Source of the DNA: Methylobacterium amylolyticum
GTDB taxonomy: Bacteria; Pseudomonadota; Alphaproteobacteria; Rhizobiales; Beijerinckiaceae
Direction of reading: 5' to 3'
NCBI RefSeq assembly: GCF_030700245.1
Contig: NZ_JAUYZI010000036.1
Span: 1 to 64,000, forward strand
DNA length: 64,000 bases
The position numbers and the translations under genes were made by a program. Position 1 is the stretch's first letter; every line of letters begins with the position of its first letter. The notes under the pieces are model-generated. The model saw nothing but the letters and a program-made list of their open reading frames with translations. It ran no database searches and was not told the DNA's origin. Positions 8,909 through 18,069 of the stretch are shown here, piece after piece.

Positions 8909-9210
8909 CCGGCGACGCCGCGCCGGGCCGCTACCTCCTGCGCCTGTTCGTCGCCGGCACGGCGCCCCGCTCCCTGCGCACGGTCGAGAGCCTGCGCCGG
9001 ATCTGCGAGGCGCACCTCGCCGGCCGCTACGAGCTGGAGGTGATCGACATCTATCAGCAGCCGGAACTGGCCGAGCGCGACGGCGTCGTCGCCGCCCCGA
9101 CGCTGGTCCGGGCCGCCCCGGCTCCCGTGCGCCGGATCACCGGCGACCTGTCGGACCCGGGGCGCATCCTGCGCGGCCTCGATCCGTCGCTGGCGGAGGC
9201 GCGCCTATGA
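8905..9210 (+). CDS. kaiB: KaiB (second, divergent copy)
   Basis: The 101-residue protein is a second KaiB. It keeps LRLFVAGTAPRSLRTVESL, the CEAHLAGRYELEVIDIYQQP segment and GDLSDPGRILRGLDP, but the usual ILAIPTLVRRLP stretch reads VVAAPTLVRAAP. That changes the hydrophobic strand before the cis-Pro and the residue pattern after it. The start is TTG at 8905, overlapping the stop of the first kaiB (TTGA). Its own stop overlaps the kinase start. Divergence of the pair suggests different partners (KaiC versus the kinase), which is inference. Confidence 0.92.
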   Translation: MTGDAAPGRYLLRLFVAGTAPRSLRTVESLRRICEAHLAGRYELEVIDIYQQPELAERDGVVAAPTLVRAAPAPVRRITGDLSDPGRILRGLDPSLAEARL

Positions 9211-10964
9211 CCGGCCTCGACGACCTGCTCCCGGGCGGCGAGCCGACGCCGGAGGCCTACCGCGCGCATATCCGCGAGCTGGAAGCGCGGCTGGAGGAGA
9301 GCGAGGAGACGCTGGCCGCGATCCGCCGGGGCGATTTCGACGCGGTGGTGGTCGAGGGGCCGAACCACGAGCGGCTGGTCTACACCCTGGAGAACGCCGA
9401 CCGGCCGTACCGGGTGCTGATCGAGCAGATCCAGGAAGGGGCCTTCACCCTCGGGCCGGACGGGGCGCTGCTCTACTGCAACCGGCGGTTCGCCGAGATG
9501 CTGGACATCCCCCAGGAGCGGCTGATCGGGCAGGCCCTGCGCCGGCTGGTGGTCGATCCCGGGGCCCTCGATCGCATGGCCGGCGCGGCGCTGGACGAGC
9601 CCGCCCGCGACGAGGTCTGCCTGCGGGCGGCCGACGGCGCCGAGCGGCCGGCCCACCTGTCGCTCAGCCGGCTCGACCGGCAGGACGGCCAGACGCTGCT
9701 CTGCGGCGTCCTCACCGATCTGACCGAGCAGACCCGCCACCTGCGCGCGCTCGCCGAGGCCAACACCCGGCTCCAGTCCGAGAGCCAGGAGCGCGAGCGC
9801 GTCGAGGAAGCCCTGCGGCAGTCGCAGAAGCTGGAGGCGGTGGGCCAGCTCACCGGCGGCGTCGCCCACGACTTCAACAACCTGCTGACCGTCATCAAGT
9901 CCTCGACCGACCTGCTGAAGCGGCCCGACCTCGCCGAGGAGCGCCGCCGCCGCTACGTCGAGGCGATCTCCGACACGGTGGACCGGGCGGCCAAGCTCAC
10001 CGGCCAGCTCCTCGCCTTCGCCCGGCGGCAGGCGCTCAAGCCCGAGGTGTTCGAGGTCGGCGCCGCCCTGCGCGCGGTCGCCGAGATGCTCGACTCGGTC
10101 ACCGGCGCGCGCATCGCGGTGACGGTGAGCGCGCCGCCCGAGCCGTGCTACATCCGCGCCGACCTCAGCCAGTTCGAGACCGCGCTGATCAACATGGCGG
10201 TCAACGCCCGCGACGCGATGTCCGGCGAGGGCGCGCTGACCCTGAAGCTCGTGGCCGGCCGGCCGATGCCCCGGATCCGCGGCCACGCCGGCTCTCAGAG
10301 CGCCTTCGCGGCGGTGTCGCTCACCGATACCGGCGCCGGCATCGCCCCGGAGGTGCTGCCGCGCATCTTCGAGCCGTTCTTCACCACCAAGGAGATCGGC
10401 AAGGGCACCGGCCTCGGGCTCAGCCAGGTGTTCGGCTTCGCCAAGCAGTCGGGCGGCGACGTGGACGTGCACAGCGCGCTCGGCGCCGGCACGAGCTTCA
10501 CCCTGTACCTGCCGGAGGTCGAGCCGCCGCAGGAGGCGGAGGCCGCCGACGGCGCGCCGGGGACGCCCGAGCCCGGCGGCCTGTGCATCCTCGTGGTGGA
10601 GGACAACGTCGAGGTCGGCCGCTTCGCCACCCAGATCCTCCAGGATCTCGGCCACGACACGGTCTGGGTGACGAACGGGGAGGAGGCGCTGGCGGAGCTG
10701 GAGAAGGTCCCCTTCCGCTTCGACGCGGTGTTCTCCGACGTGGTGATGCCGGGCATGGGCGGGATCGCGCTGGCAGAAGAACTGCGGCGGCGGCGCCCCG
10801 ACCTGCCGGTGGTGCTCACCTCCGGCTACAGCCACGTGCTGGCCCAGGAGGGCGCGCACGGCTTCACGCTGGTGCAGAAGCCCTACTCGGTCGAGCAGCT
10901 CTCGCGGGTGCTGCGCGAGGCGGTCAGCCGCCACCGGCGCGCCGCCGCGGCCGGCCCGCGCTGA
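9207..10964 (+). CDS. PAS hybrid histidine kinase of the kai operon
   Basis: This 585-residue protein starts in the stop of the second kaiB (ATGA). An N-terminal coiled coil (about 15-40, IRELEARLEESEETLAAIRR) precedes a PAS domain (about 65-175, LIEQIQEGAFTLGPDGALLY). A linker coiled coil leads to HisKA with H-box GGVAHDFNNLLTV (His221) and an HATPase domain with N-box NMAVNARDAM and G-boxes GAGIAP and GTGLGLSQVFGFAKQSGGD. A C-terminal receiver (about 465-580) begins LCILVVEDN and has its Asp in AVFSDVVMPGMGG. No membrane segment is seen. It is probably the output kinase of the kai module, analogous in role to SasA but with PAS rather than a KaiB-like sensor domain. Confidence 0.92.
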   Translation: MTGLDDLLPGGEPTPEAYRAHIRELEARLEESEETLAAIRRGDFDAVVVEGPNHERLVYTLENADRPYRVLIEQIQEGAFTLGPDGALLYCNRRFAEMLDIPQERLIGQALRRLVVDPGALDRMAGAALDEPARDEVCLRAADGAERPAHLSLSRLDRQDGQTLLCGVLTDLTEQTRHLRALAEANTRLQSESQERERVEEALRQSQKLEAVGQLTGGVAHDFNNLLTVIKSSTDLLKRPDLAEERRRRYVEAISDTVDRAAKLTGQLLAFARRQALKPEVFEVGAALRAVAEMLDSVTGARIAVTVSAPPEPCYIRADLSQFETALINMAVNARDAMSGEGALTLKLVAGRPMPRIRGHAGSQSAFAAVSLTDTGAGIAPEVLPRIFEPFFTTKEIGKGTGLGLSQVFGFAKQSGGDVDVHSALGAGTSFTLYLPEVEPPQEAEAADGAPGTPEPGGLCILVVEDNVEVGRFATQILQDLGHDTVWVTNGEEALAELEKVPFRFDAVFSDVVMPGMGGIALAEELRRRRPDLPVVLTSGYSHVLAQEGAHGFTLVQKPYSVEQLSRVLREAVSRHRRAAAAGPR

Positions 10965-10980
10965 GACCGGCCCGCCCCGC

Positions 10981-11730
10981 TCAGGCGGGGCGCTCGGCGT
11001 CCAGCATGTAGTTGACTGCCGCGTCGCGGCTCGGGCGCCAGCCCCCGGTCAGCGGGTTGAACACCACGCCGACCGTCTCCCCGACGGCGAGGCCGCCCGC
11101 GCGGATCGCCCGCGACAGCTCGTCGGGGGTGACGAACTTCTCCCAGTCGTGCGTGCCCCGCGGCAGCCAGCCCAGCACGTACTCGGCCCCGACGATGGCG
11201 AGCGCGAAGGAGCGCAGGGTCCGGTTGATCGTCGCCGCGAAGAGCTGCCCGCCGGGGCGCACCGCGGCGCAGGCGGTCCGCACGAAGGCGGGCATGTCGG
11301 AGACGTGCTCGACCACCTCCATGATCAGCACCGCGTCGAAGGTCCGCCCGGAGGCGACCAGGGCCTCGATCGTCTCCGCCCGGTAGTCGACCGGGACGCC
11401 CGCGGCCTCGGCATGCGCCCGGGCCACGGCGAGGTTGTTCGCGGCCGGATCGAGCCCGGTCACCGTGGCGCCGAGGCGGGCGAGCGGCTCGGACAGCACG
11501 CCGCCGCCGCAGCCCACGTCGCAGATCGTCAGGCCCTCCAGCGGGAACGGCGCCTCCGGGTCGCGCCCGTGGCGGCGGCACAGGGCGTCCCGGATATGGG
11601 CGACGCGCACGGGATTGAAGCGGTGCAGCACCCGCATCGGCCCGGCCTCGTCCCACCACGTGGCGGCGAGCGCGTCGAACCGCGCCACCTCGCCCCGGTC
11701 GATGAAGCCGCCCGCGCTTTCGCCCACCAT
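10981..11730 (-). CDS. ubiG: Ubiquinone biosynthesis O-methyltransferase UbiG
   Basis: The 249-residue protein is the S-adenosylmethionine-dependent O-methyltransferase that acts twice in ubiquinone synthesis. FDALAATWWDEAGPMRVLHRFNPVR is the family N-terminus. The SAM-binding motif is VGCGGGVLSEPLARLGATV, the post-motif is GLDPAANNL, and LIMEVVEHV and EYVLGWLPRGTHDWEKFVTP are characteristic of UbiG. The ATG at 11730 (MVGESAGGF) gives normal family length; a longer upstream frame was discarded. It lies convergent with the kai operon and divergent from lysC. Confidence 0.95.
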   Translation of the reverse strand: MVGESAGGFIDRGEVARFDALAATWWDEAGPMRVLHRFNPVRVAHIRDALCRRHGRDPEAPFPLEGLTICDVGCGGGVLSEPLARLGATVTGLDPAANNLAVARAHAEAAGVPVDYRAETIEALVASGRTFDAVLIMEVVEHVSDMPAFVRTACAAVRPGGQLFAATINRTLRSFALAIVGAEYVLGWLPRGTHDWEKFVTPDELSRAIRAGGLAVGETVGVVFNPLTGGWRPSRDAAVNYMLDAERPA

Positions 11731-11808
11731 CGGCCACCCACCCTCAACACCGTGTCCCGGCCGCCGCATAGCACGCCGCCGGTCGCCCGTCCCGGGCGCG
11801 CCGGGGCC

Positions 11809-11836
11809 ATGCCGAGGGGCATGCCGAGGGGCATGC
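11809..11836. repeat. 12-base tandem repeat upstream of lysC
   Basis: The unit atgccgaggggc is present twice, plus four more bases, in the ubiG-lysC intergenic region (copies at 11809-11820 and 11821-11832). It may lie in the 5' region of either divergent transcript. Function unknown. Confidence 0.75.
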
Positions 11837-11929
11837 TTGGCCGGACGTTGACTCCGGTCCGGGCCGCTTGTACCCGCCGGGCGCCGGCCGGGTCCGGCCG
11901 CCACCCGGCACCGGAAACGCGAAGGGACC

Positions 11930-13165
11930 ATGCCCCGTCTGGTGATGAAATTCGGCGGGACCTCCGTCGCCAACGTCGAGCGCATCCGCAACGTCGCCCG
12001 CCACGTCGCCCGCGAGGTCGCGGCCGGCTACGACGTGGCGGTGATCGTCTCGGCGATGTCGGGCAAGACCAACGAGCTGGTCGACTGGATGAAGGACGCC
12101 GATCCTCTCTACGACGCCGCCGAGTACGACGCGGTGGTGGCGTCCGGCGAACTCGTCACCGCCGGCCTGCTGGCCACCGCCCTGCGCAAGGACGGGATCG
12201 CCGCCCGCTCCTGGCAGGGCTGGCAGATCCCGGTGCTGACCAGCGACGCCCACGGCTCGGCCCGCATCGCCGACATCCCGGCCGCCAACCTGGAGGCCGG
12301 GTTCGCCCGCGGCGAGGTGGCGGTGATCGCGGGCTTCCAGGGGATGCACGCCGAGACCGGCCGGGTCACGACCCTCGGGCGCGGCGGCTCGGACACCTCG
12401 GCGGTGGCGGTCGCCGCGGCGATCGGCGCGGAGCGCTGCGACATCTACACCGACGTCGACGGCGTCTACACCACCGACCCGCGGATCGTGCCGAAGGCGC
12501 AGCGCATGGAGCGCGTGACCTTCGAGGAGATGCTGGAGATGGCCTCGCTCGGGGCCAAGGTGCTCCAGGTCCGCTCCGTGGAGCTCGCCATGGTGCACCG
12601 GGTGCCGACCACCGTGCGCTCCTCCTTCGACCCGCCGGACGCGGCGCGCCCGGGCACCCTCATCTGCGACGAGGACCAGATCGTGGAACAGCAGATCATC
12701 ACCGGGATCGCGTTCTCGCGCGACGAGGCGCAGATCACCCTGCGCAAGGTCAAGGACAGCCCCGGCGTCGCCGCGGCGATCTTCGGCCCGCTGGCGGACG
12801 CCAACATCAACGTCGACATGATCATCCAGACCGTGTCCGGCGACGCCTCGACCACCGACATGACCTTCACGGTGCCGACGGCCGAGTACGGGCGCTCGCG
12901 GGCGATCCTCGACGCGGCGCGCGAGACGATCGGCTACGCCCAGATCGAGGGCGCCACCGACGTGGTCAAGGTCTCGGCGATCGGCGTCGGCATGCGCAGC
13001 CACGCGGGCGTCGCCGCCAAGGCCTTCCGGGCGCTCGCCGAGAAGGGCATCAACATCCGCGCGATCACCACATCCGAGATCAAGTTCTCCGTGCTGATCG
13101 AAGCGGCCTATACCGAGCTTGCGGTGCGGACGCTGCACTCGCTATACGGCCTCGACCGAAACTGA
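11930..13165 (+). CDS. lysC: Aspartate kinase
   Basis: This 411-residue monofunctional aspartokinase phosphorylates L-aspartate as the first step toward lysine, threonine, methionine and diaminopimelate. The kinase domain opens with VMKFGGTSVANVERI, includes VVASGELVTAGLL and TTLGRGGSDTSAVAVAAAI, and shows the Asp-binding CDIYTDVDGVYTTDPR. Two C-terminal ACT domains (about 265-400; KDSPGVAAAIFGPLADANIN and GVAAKAFRALAEKGINIRAI) provide feedback control. Length and architecture are those of the alpha-type class. The start ATG at 11930 is preceded by gaaggga. Confidence 0.96.
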   Translation: MPRLVMKFGGTSVANVERIRNVARHVAREVAAGYDVAVIVSAMSGKTNELVDWMKDADPLYDAAEYDAVVASGELVTAGLLATALRKDGIAARSWQGWQIPVLTSDAHGSARIADIPAANLEAGFARGEVAVIAGFQGMHAETGRVTTLGRGGSDTSAVAVAAAIGAERCDIYTDVDGVYTTDPRIVPKAQRMERVTFEEMLEMASLGAKVLQVRSVELAMVHRVPTTVRSSFDPPDAARPGTLICDEDQIVEQQIITGIAFSRDEAQITLRKVKDSPGVAAAIFGPLADANINVDMIIQTVSGDASTTDMTFTVPTAEYGRSRAILDAARETIGYAQIEGATDVVKVSAIGVGMRSHAGVAAKAFRALAEKGINIRAITTSEIKFSVLIEAAYTELAVRTLHSLYGLDRN

Positions 13166-13319
13166 AGGTTGCGGCGGAACGATCCGCCGGACCATAGGTC
13201 TTGATTTTAGGGATCCGCGCGGCCAACGCGGGGGTTCCGGCGGCACCCTCCCGGGTTGGCGCCGAGGTTGCAGGGCGATCGACGCCACGGCCGCCCGCCG
13301 ACGCTGGAACGACGAGCCG

Positions 13320-15581
13320 ATGCCCGCAACGCCCGGAGGACCGCGCCTGCTGCTGCGCCGCCTTCGCGAGGCGATGGCGGACCCGGTCGGCCCCCAGGCG
13401 CGCCTCGACCGGATCGTCGTCCTGATCGCCGCCAACGTGGTGGCCGAGGTCTGCTCGGTCTACGTCCTGCGCACCGACAACACCCTGGAGCTGTTCGCCA
13501 CCGAGGGCCTGAACCGGGAGGCGGTGCACCTCACGCGGATGCGCGCCGACGAGGGCCTCGTCGGCCTGATCGCCTCCACCGCCGAGCCGCTGGCGCTCTC
13601 CGACGCCCAGAGCCACCCGGCCTTCTCCTACCGCCCCGAGACGGGCGAGGAGGCCTACCACGCCTTCCTCGGCGTGCCGCTCCTGCGGGCGGGCAACACG
13701 CTGGGCGTGCTCACCGTCCAGAACAAGACCTACCGGGTCTATTCCGAGGAGGAGATCGAGGCGCTCCAGACCACCGCGATGGTGCTCGCGGAGATGATCG
13801 CCTCGGGCGAGCTGGAGGGGCTCGCCACGGACACCGGCACCGCCGCCCGGCGCCCGCTGGTGGCCAAGGGCGTCGCGCTGGCCGACGGGATCGGCCTCGG
13901 CCACGTGGTGCTGCACGAGCCGCGCGTCGTCGTGAAGACCCTGATCGCCGAGAACGTCGAGCGCGAAGTCGAGCGCCTCGACGCGGCGATCGAGGGCGTG
14001 CGCTCGGCCATCGACGCGCTGGTGGAGCGCGGCGACCGGATCGGCACGGCGGATGCCCGCGAGGTGCTGGAGACGGTGCGGATGTTCGCCCACGACCAGG
14101 GCTGGCTGCGCCGGATGCGCGAGGCGGTGGCCTCCGGCCTCACCGCCGAGGCCGCCGTGGAGCGGGTGCAGTCCGACAACCGCGCGCGGATGATGCGCCA
14201 GAGCGACCCCTACCTGCGCGAGCGCCTGCACGACCTCGACGACCTCGCCAACCGCCTGCTGCGGGCGCTGACCGGCGACGCGGCCACCGGCGTGGGGCTG
14301 CTGCCCGAGAACGCGATCCTGGTGGCGCGCACCATGGGCCCGGCGGCGCTGCTCGACTACGAGGCCTCGACGCTGCGCGGCATCGTGCTGGAGGAGGGCG
14401 GTCCCACCAGCCACGTCGCCATCGTGGCCCGGGCGCTCGGCATCCCGGCGGTGGGCGAGGTCGAGAATGCCACCGCGCTGTGCGACGCGGGCGACGCGAT
14501 CATCGTCGACGGCGTGGCCGGCGAGTTCCACGTCCGGCCCGGCCCCGAGGTCGAGGCGGCCTACGCCGAGATGGTGCGCCTGCGCGCCCGGCGGCAGGAG
14601 CAGTACCGGGCCCTGCGCGACGTGCCGGCCGTCACCCGCGACGGGGTGCATATCGGCCTGCACCTCAACGCCGGCCTGCTGATCGATTTCGGCCATTTGC
14701 ACGAGACCGGCGCGGAGGGCGTCGGCCTGTTCCGCACCGAGTTGCAGTTCATGGTCGCGCAGCGCATGCCGACCGCGGCCGAGCAGCAGGAACTCTACCG
14801 CAAGGTGTTCGCGGCCTCGGGCGGCAAGCCGGTCACCGTGCGCACCCTCGACATCGGCGGCGACAAGATCCTGCCGTACATGGCGAAACTCGAGGAGGAG
14901 AACCCGGCGCTCGGCTGGCGGGCGATCCGCATCGGCCTCGACCGGCCGGGGCTGCTGCGGATGCAGCTCCGCGCGCTGCTCAAGGCCGCGGACGGGCGGC
15001 CCCTCAAGATCATGTTCCCGATGGTGGCCACCGTCGACGAGTTCGTCCGCGCCAAGGGCATCGTCGCCCGGGAGAAGGCGCATCTCAGCCGCCACGGCCA
15101 CCGGCTCCCGAGCGAGTGCCGGCTCGGTGCCATGGTCGAGGTGCCCTCGCTGCTGTTCCAGATCGACGAGATCGCCCGGGAGGCCGACTTCCTCTCGGTC
15201 GGCTCGAACGACCTGATGCAGTTCCTGTTCGCCGTCGACCGCGAGAACCGCCGGGTCGCCGACCGGTTCGACCCGCTGAGCGTCGCCGCCCTGCGCGCCT
15301 TCCGGCTGATCGCCGAGCGCGCCGCGGCGGCCGGCTGCCCGGTCACCGTCTGCGGCGAGATCGGCGGGCGGCCCCTCGACGCGATGGCGCTGATCGGGCT
15401 GGGCTACCGCAACCTGTCGATGTCGCCGGCGGCGATCGGCCCGATCAAGGCGATGGTGCTGAGCCTCGACGCCGCCGCGGTGCGCGCGACGATCGAGGCC
15501 GAGATGGCCCGGATGCACGACGGCGATTCCCTGCGCCCGGTGCTCACCGCCTTCGCCCGCGCCCGGGGCGTGCCGGTCTAG
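13320..15581 (+). CDS. ptsP: PTS-Ntr enzyme I (PEP-protein phosphotransferase)
   Basis: The 753-residue protein is EI-Ntr of the nitrogen phosphotransferase system, which passes phosphate from PEP to NPr. An N-terminal GAF domain (about 25-160; VSVYVLRTD-like strand, GLVGLIASTAEP, HAFLGVPLL) is followed by the EI N-domain (about 180-320). The phospho-His domain has the active-site His365 in EEGGPTSHVAIVARALG. The PEP-binding TIM barrel holds LFRTELQFM, TVRTLDIGGDK, MFPMVATVDEF, DFLSVGSNDLMQF and VCGEIGG. ATG at 13320 gives the standard family N-terminus. It lies 154 bases after lysC and upstream of prfA, the common alphaproteobacterial order. Confidence 0.95.
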   Translation: MPATPGGPRLLLRRLREAMADPVGPQARLDRIVVLIAANVVAEVCSVYVLRTDNTLELFATEGLNREAVHLTRMRADEGLVGLIASTAEPLALSDAQSHPAFSYRPETGEEAYHAFLGVPLLRAGNTLGVLTVQNKTYRVYSEEEIEALQTTAMVLAEMIASGELEGLATDTGTAARRPLVAKGVALADGIGLGHVVLHEPRVVVKTLIAENVEREVERLDAAIEGVRSAIDALVERGDRIGTADAREVLETVRMFAHDQGWLRRMREAVASGLTAEAAVERVQSDNRARMMRQSDPYLRERLHDLDDLANRLLRALTGDAATGVGLLPENAILVARTMGPAALLDYEASTLRGIVLEEGGPTSHVAIVARALGIPAVGEVENATALCDAGDAIIVDGVAGEFHVRPGPEVEAAYAEMVRLRARRQEQYRALRDVPAVTRDGVHIGLHLNAGLLIDFGHLHETGAEGVGLFRTELQFMVAQRMPTAAEQQELYRKVFAASGGKPVTVRTLDIGGDKILPYMAKLEEENPALGWRAIRIGLDRPGLLRMQLRALLKAADGRPLKIMFPMVATVDEFVRAKGIVAREKAHLSRHGHRLPSECRLGAMVEVPSLLFQIDEIAREADFLSVGSNDLMQFLFAVDRENRRVADRFDPLSVAALRAFRLIAERAAAAGCPVTVCGEIGGRPLDAMALIGLGYRNLSMSPAAIGPIKAMVLSLDAAAVRATIEAEMARMHDGDSLRPVLTAFARARGVPV

Positions 15582-15695
15582 GATTCCTCGTGCCCCGCCG
15601 CCGGCCTTGCGGACTCTTCGGCCGGGGTTGTACGGCGTCGCGGCGAACGGCGGTCGTGTCACCGCGAGACCGTCGACAGAGTCACAACAACAGCG

Positions 15696-16781
15696 ATGAT
15701 CCCCTTTCCTCCCGAGCGCCTCGACGCGATCCTGGCCCGGCACGACCTCGTCACTGCGCAGCTCGCCTCCGGCGAGGGCGAGGCGGGCCTCGTCGTGCAG
15801 CTCTCCCGCGAACTCTCCGACCTCGATCCGGTGGTGGCGGCGATCCGCAGCTACCGCGCGGCTCTGGCCGACCTCGCCGGCATCGCGGCGATGATCGACG
15901 AGCCGGGCTCGGACGCCGAGATGCGCGCGCTCGCCGCCGAGGAGAAGCCGGGGGCGGAGGCCGCGCTCGAAGACGCCCACCGCGCCCTCCAGCTCATGCT
16001 GCTGCCCAAGGACGCCGCCGACGAGAAGAGCGCGATCCTGGAGGTCCGGGCCGGGACCGGCGGCGACGAGGCGGCCCTGTTCGCGGGCGACCTGTTCCGG
16101 ATGTACGCCAAGTACGCGGACTCCAAGGGCTGGCGCGTGGAGGTGATCTCCGAGAGCGAGGGCACGGTCGGCGGCTTCCGCGAGGTCGTGGCCGAGGTGA
16201 AGGGCCGCGGCGTGTTCGCCCGGCTGAAGTACGAGAGCGGCGCCCACCGGGTGCAGCGGGTGCCCGACACCGAGACGCAGGGGCGCATCCACACCTCGGC
16301 GGCCACCGTGGCGGTGCTGCCCGAGGCGGAGGAGGTCGACATCGTCGTCAGCGACGCCGACCTGAAGATCGACACGATGCGGGCGCAGGGCGCGGGCGGC
16401 CAGCACGTCAACAAGACCGAGTCGGCGATCCGGATCACCCACCTGCCGAGCGGCATCGTGGTGTTCGTCCAGGAGGAGCGCTCGCAGCACAAGAACCGCG
16501 CCCGGGCGATGGCCCTGCTGCGCGCCCGCCTCTACGACGCCGAGCGGACCGCCAAGGACTCGGCCCGCGCCGCCGACCGCCGCGCCCAGGTCGGCTCCGG
16601 CGACCGCTCGGAGCGGATCCGCACCTACAACTTCCCGCAGGGCCGGGTGACCGACCACCGCATCAACCTGACCCTGTACAAGCTCGAAGAGGTGATGGCC
16701 GGCGCCGCGCTCGACGAGGTCGTCGACGCGCTGATCGCCGAGCACCAGGCGGAACTGCTCGCCGCCGAGGGGATGGCGTGA
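15696..16781 (+). CDS. prfA: Peptide chain release factor 1
   Basis: This 361-residue class I release factor reads UAA and UAG stop codons. It has the helical N-domain (about 1-100), the PCRF domain (EVRAGTGGDEAALFAGDLF) and domain 2 with the codon-recognition tripeptide region HRVQRVPDTETQGRIHTS, where PDT (190-192) replaces PAT of E. coli. The catalytic GGQ (234-236) lies in QGAGGQHVNKTESAIRITH. The C-terminus carries the RF1-type RIRTYNFPQGRVTDHRIN. It is paired with prmC, whose product methylates this GGQ glutamine. Confidence 0.97.
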   Translation: MIPFPPERLDAILARHDLVTAQLASGEGEAGLVVQLSRELSDLDPVVAAIRSYRAALADLAGIAAMIDEPGSDAEMRALAAEEKPGAEAALEDAHRALQLMLLPKDAADEKSAILEVRAGTGGDEAALFAGDLFRMYAKYADSKGWRVEVISESEGTVGGFREVVAEVKGRGVFARLKYESGAHRVQRVPDTETQGRIHTSAATVAVLPEAEEVDIVVSDADLKIDTMRAQGAGGQHVNKTESAIRITHLPSGIVVFVQEERSQHKNRARAMALLRARLYDAERTAKDSARAADRRAQVGSGDRSERIRTYNFPQGRVTDHRINLTLYKLEEVMAGAALDEVVDALIAEHQAELLAAEGMA

Positions 16782-16846
16782 GGGTTTCGACGCGCGCGCG
16801 GAGGCTGCCTTTCCGGCAGGGAGAGGCCCGAGCGCGTCAGACGGAT

Positions 16847-17042
16847 CCCCTCTCCCCGCTCGCGGGGAGAGGGCCGAGCCCCCCTTGCAGGGGGCGCGGC
16901 GAGGCGGCAGCCGGAGGTGAGGGGGCGTATCCGACGGAGGCGCATCCGGCGATACCCCCTCACCGCCGCTCCGGCTTCGCCTCCGCTTCCCGCACGGACG
17001 ACGAGGTCCGTGCGGGCCTCTCCCCGCCCGCGGGGAGAGGGG
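16847..17042. repeat. Composite palindromic repeat between prfA and prmC
   Basis: A run of nested hairpins fills most of the gap: ccctctccccg/cggggagaggg near 16848-16873, a cccccttgcaggggg hairpin, a longer tgaggggg/ccccctca pair enclosing about 40 bases, cccgcacggac/gtccgtgcggg near 16989-17016, and cctctccccg/cggggagagg at the end. The layout is that of a dispersed intergenic palindromic element. It lies between two co-directional genes whose products work together, so it may act as a processing or attenuation point. Confidence 0.75.
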
Positions 17043-17142
17043 ACACCCGCCTCCCGGCCCCGCTTCGTCGACAGGCCCCACACGGCTTCGGACCCCGGCC
17101 GTTCCGAGGCCCGCGGCGGCGCGAGGTGTCTCTCGTCGGACG

Positions 17143-18069
17143 ATGGCGTGGCTCGCTGCGGCGAGCCGTCCCGTGAGCCCGGGCGGGACATCCCGGCCCA
17201 TCGTAGCTGCGCTCATCGACGAGAATCTCTCCCGCCGCGCCGCCCTGCGCGCGGCCGCCGCGCACCTCGCAGCGGCGGGGATCGCCGACGCGGAGCGGGA
17301 GGCGCGCTTCCTCGCCCTCGGGGTGCTCGGCCTGACGGCCCGGGACCTCGCCCTCGACGGCGCCCGCGCCGTCGGGGCGGCGGGCGCCGCGGCGCTGTCG
17401 GCGGCGCTCGCCCGGCGGGCGGCGGGGGAGCCGGTGGCGCGGATCCTCAGCGCCTGGGAGTTCTGGGGCCTGCCCTTCCGCCTCGCCCCCGAGACCCTGG
17501 TGCCGCGCCCCGACACCGAGACCCTGGTCGAGGCCGCCCTCGGGCTGGTGCCGGACCGGGACGCGCCCCTGTCGGTGCTCGACCTCGGGGTCGGCTCCGG
17601 CTGCATCCTCGTGGCGCTGCTGTCCGAGCTGCCCGCCGCCCGCGGGCTCGGGCTCGACCGCTCGGAGGGCGCCCTGCGCACCGCCCGCGCCAACGCCCGC
17701 GCCAACGGCGTCGGCGAGCGCGCCCGCTTCGCAGCCGGCGACTGGTGCGACGCCCTGCGCGGCCCCTTCGACCTCGCGGTCTCGAACCCACCCTACATCG
17801 CGAGCGCCGTCATCCCCGGCCTCGACCGGGCGGTGGCGGAGCACGACCCCGCCGCGGCGCTCGACGGCGGCCCGGACGGGCTCGACGCCTACCGGCGCAT
17901 CCTCGCCGGCCTGACCGGCCTCATCGCCCCCGGCGGCCTCGTCCTCCTGGAGATCGGCTACGACCAGGCCGGGGCGGTGGGCGACCTCGCCCGCACCGCG
18001 GGCTGGACCGGGCGCGGGCTGTTCCGCGACCTCGCCGGCCGCGACCGGGTGCTGGCCTTCTCCGCCTGA
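17143..18069 (+). CDS. prmC: Release factor glutamine N5-methyltransferase PrmC
   Basis: This up to 308-residue protein methylates the GGQ glutamine of release factors. The N-terminal helical domain (RRAALRAAAAHLAAAGIADAE) leads to LVPRPDTETLVE, SAM-binding VLDLGVGSGCILVALLSE and the catalytic NPPY in DLAVSNPPYIA. The C-terminal part, LDGGPDGLDAYRRIL and LEIGYDQ, is diagnostic. The family usually starts about 28 residues later, so the first residues (MAWLAAASRPVSPGG) are suspect; GTG at 17173 is an alternative. No strong ribosome-binding site marks either. Confidence 0.93.
   Translation: MAWLAAASRPVSPGGTSRPIVAALIDENLSRRAALRAAAAHLAAAGIADAEREARFLALGVLGLTARDLALDGARAVGAAGAAALSAALARRAAGEPVARILSAWEFWGLPFRLAPETLVPRPDTETLVEAALGLVPDRDAPLSVLDLGVGSGCILVALLSELPAARGLGLDRSEGALRTARANARANGVGERARFAAGDWCDALRGPFDLAVSNPPYIASAVIPGLDRAVAEHDPAAALDGGPDGLDAYRRILAGLTGLIAPGGLVLLEIGYDQAGAVGDLARTAGWTGRGLFRDLAGRDRVLAFSA

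Noticed and set aside
13080..17705. Open frame of 1541 codons on the minus strand
   Set aside because: Antisense shadow of ptsP, prfA and prmC; low-complexity translation and no recognisable domain.
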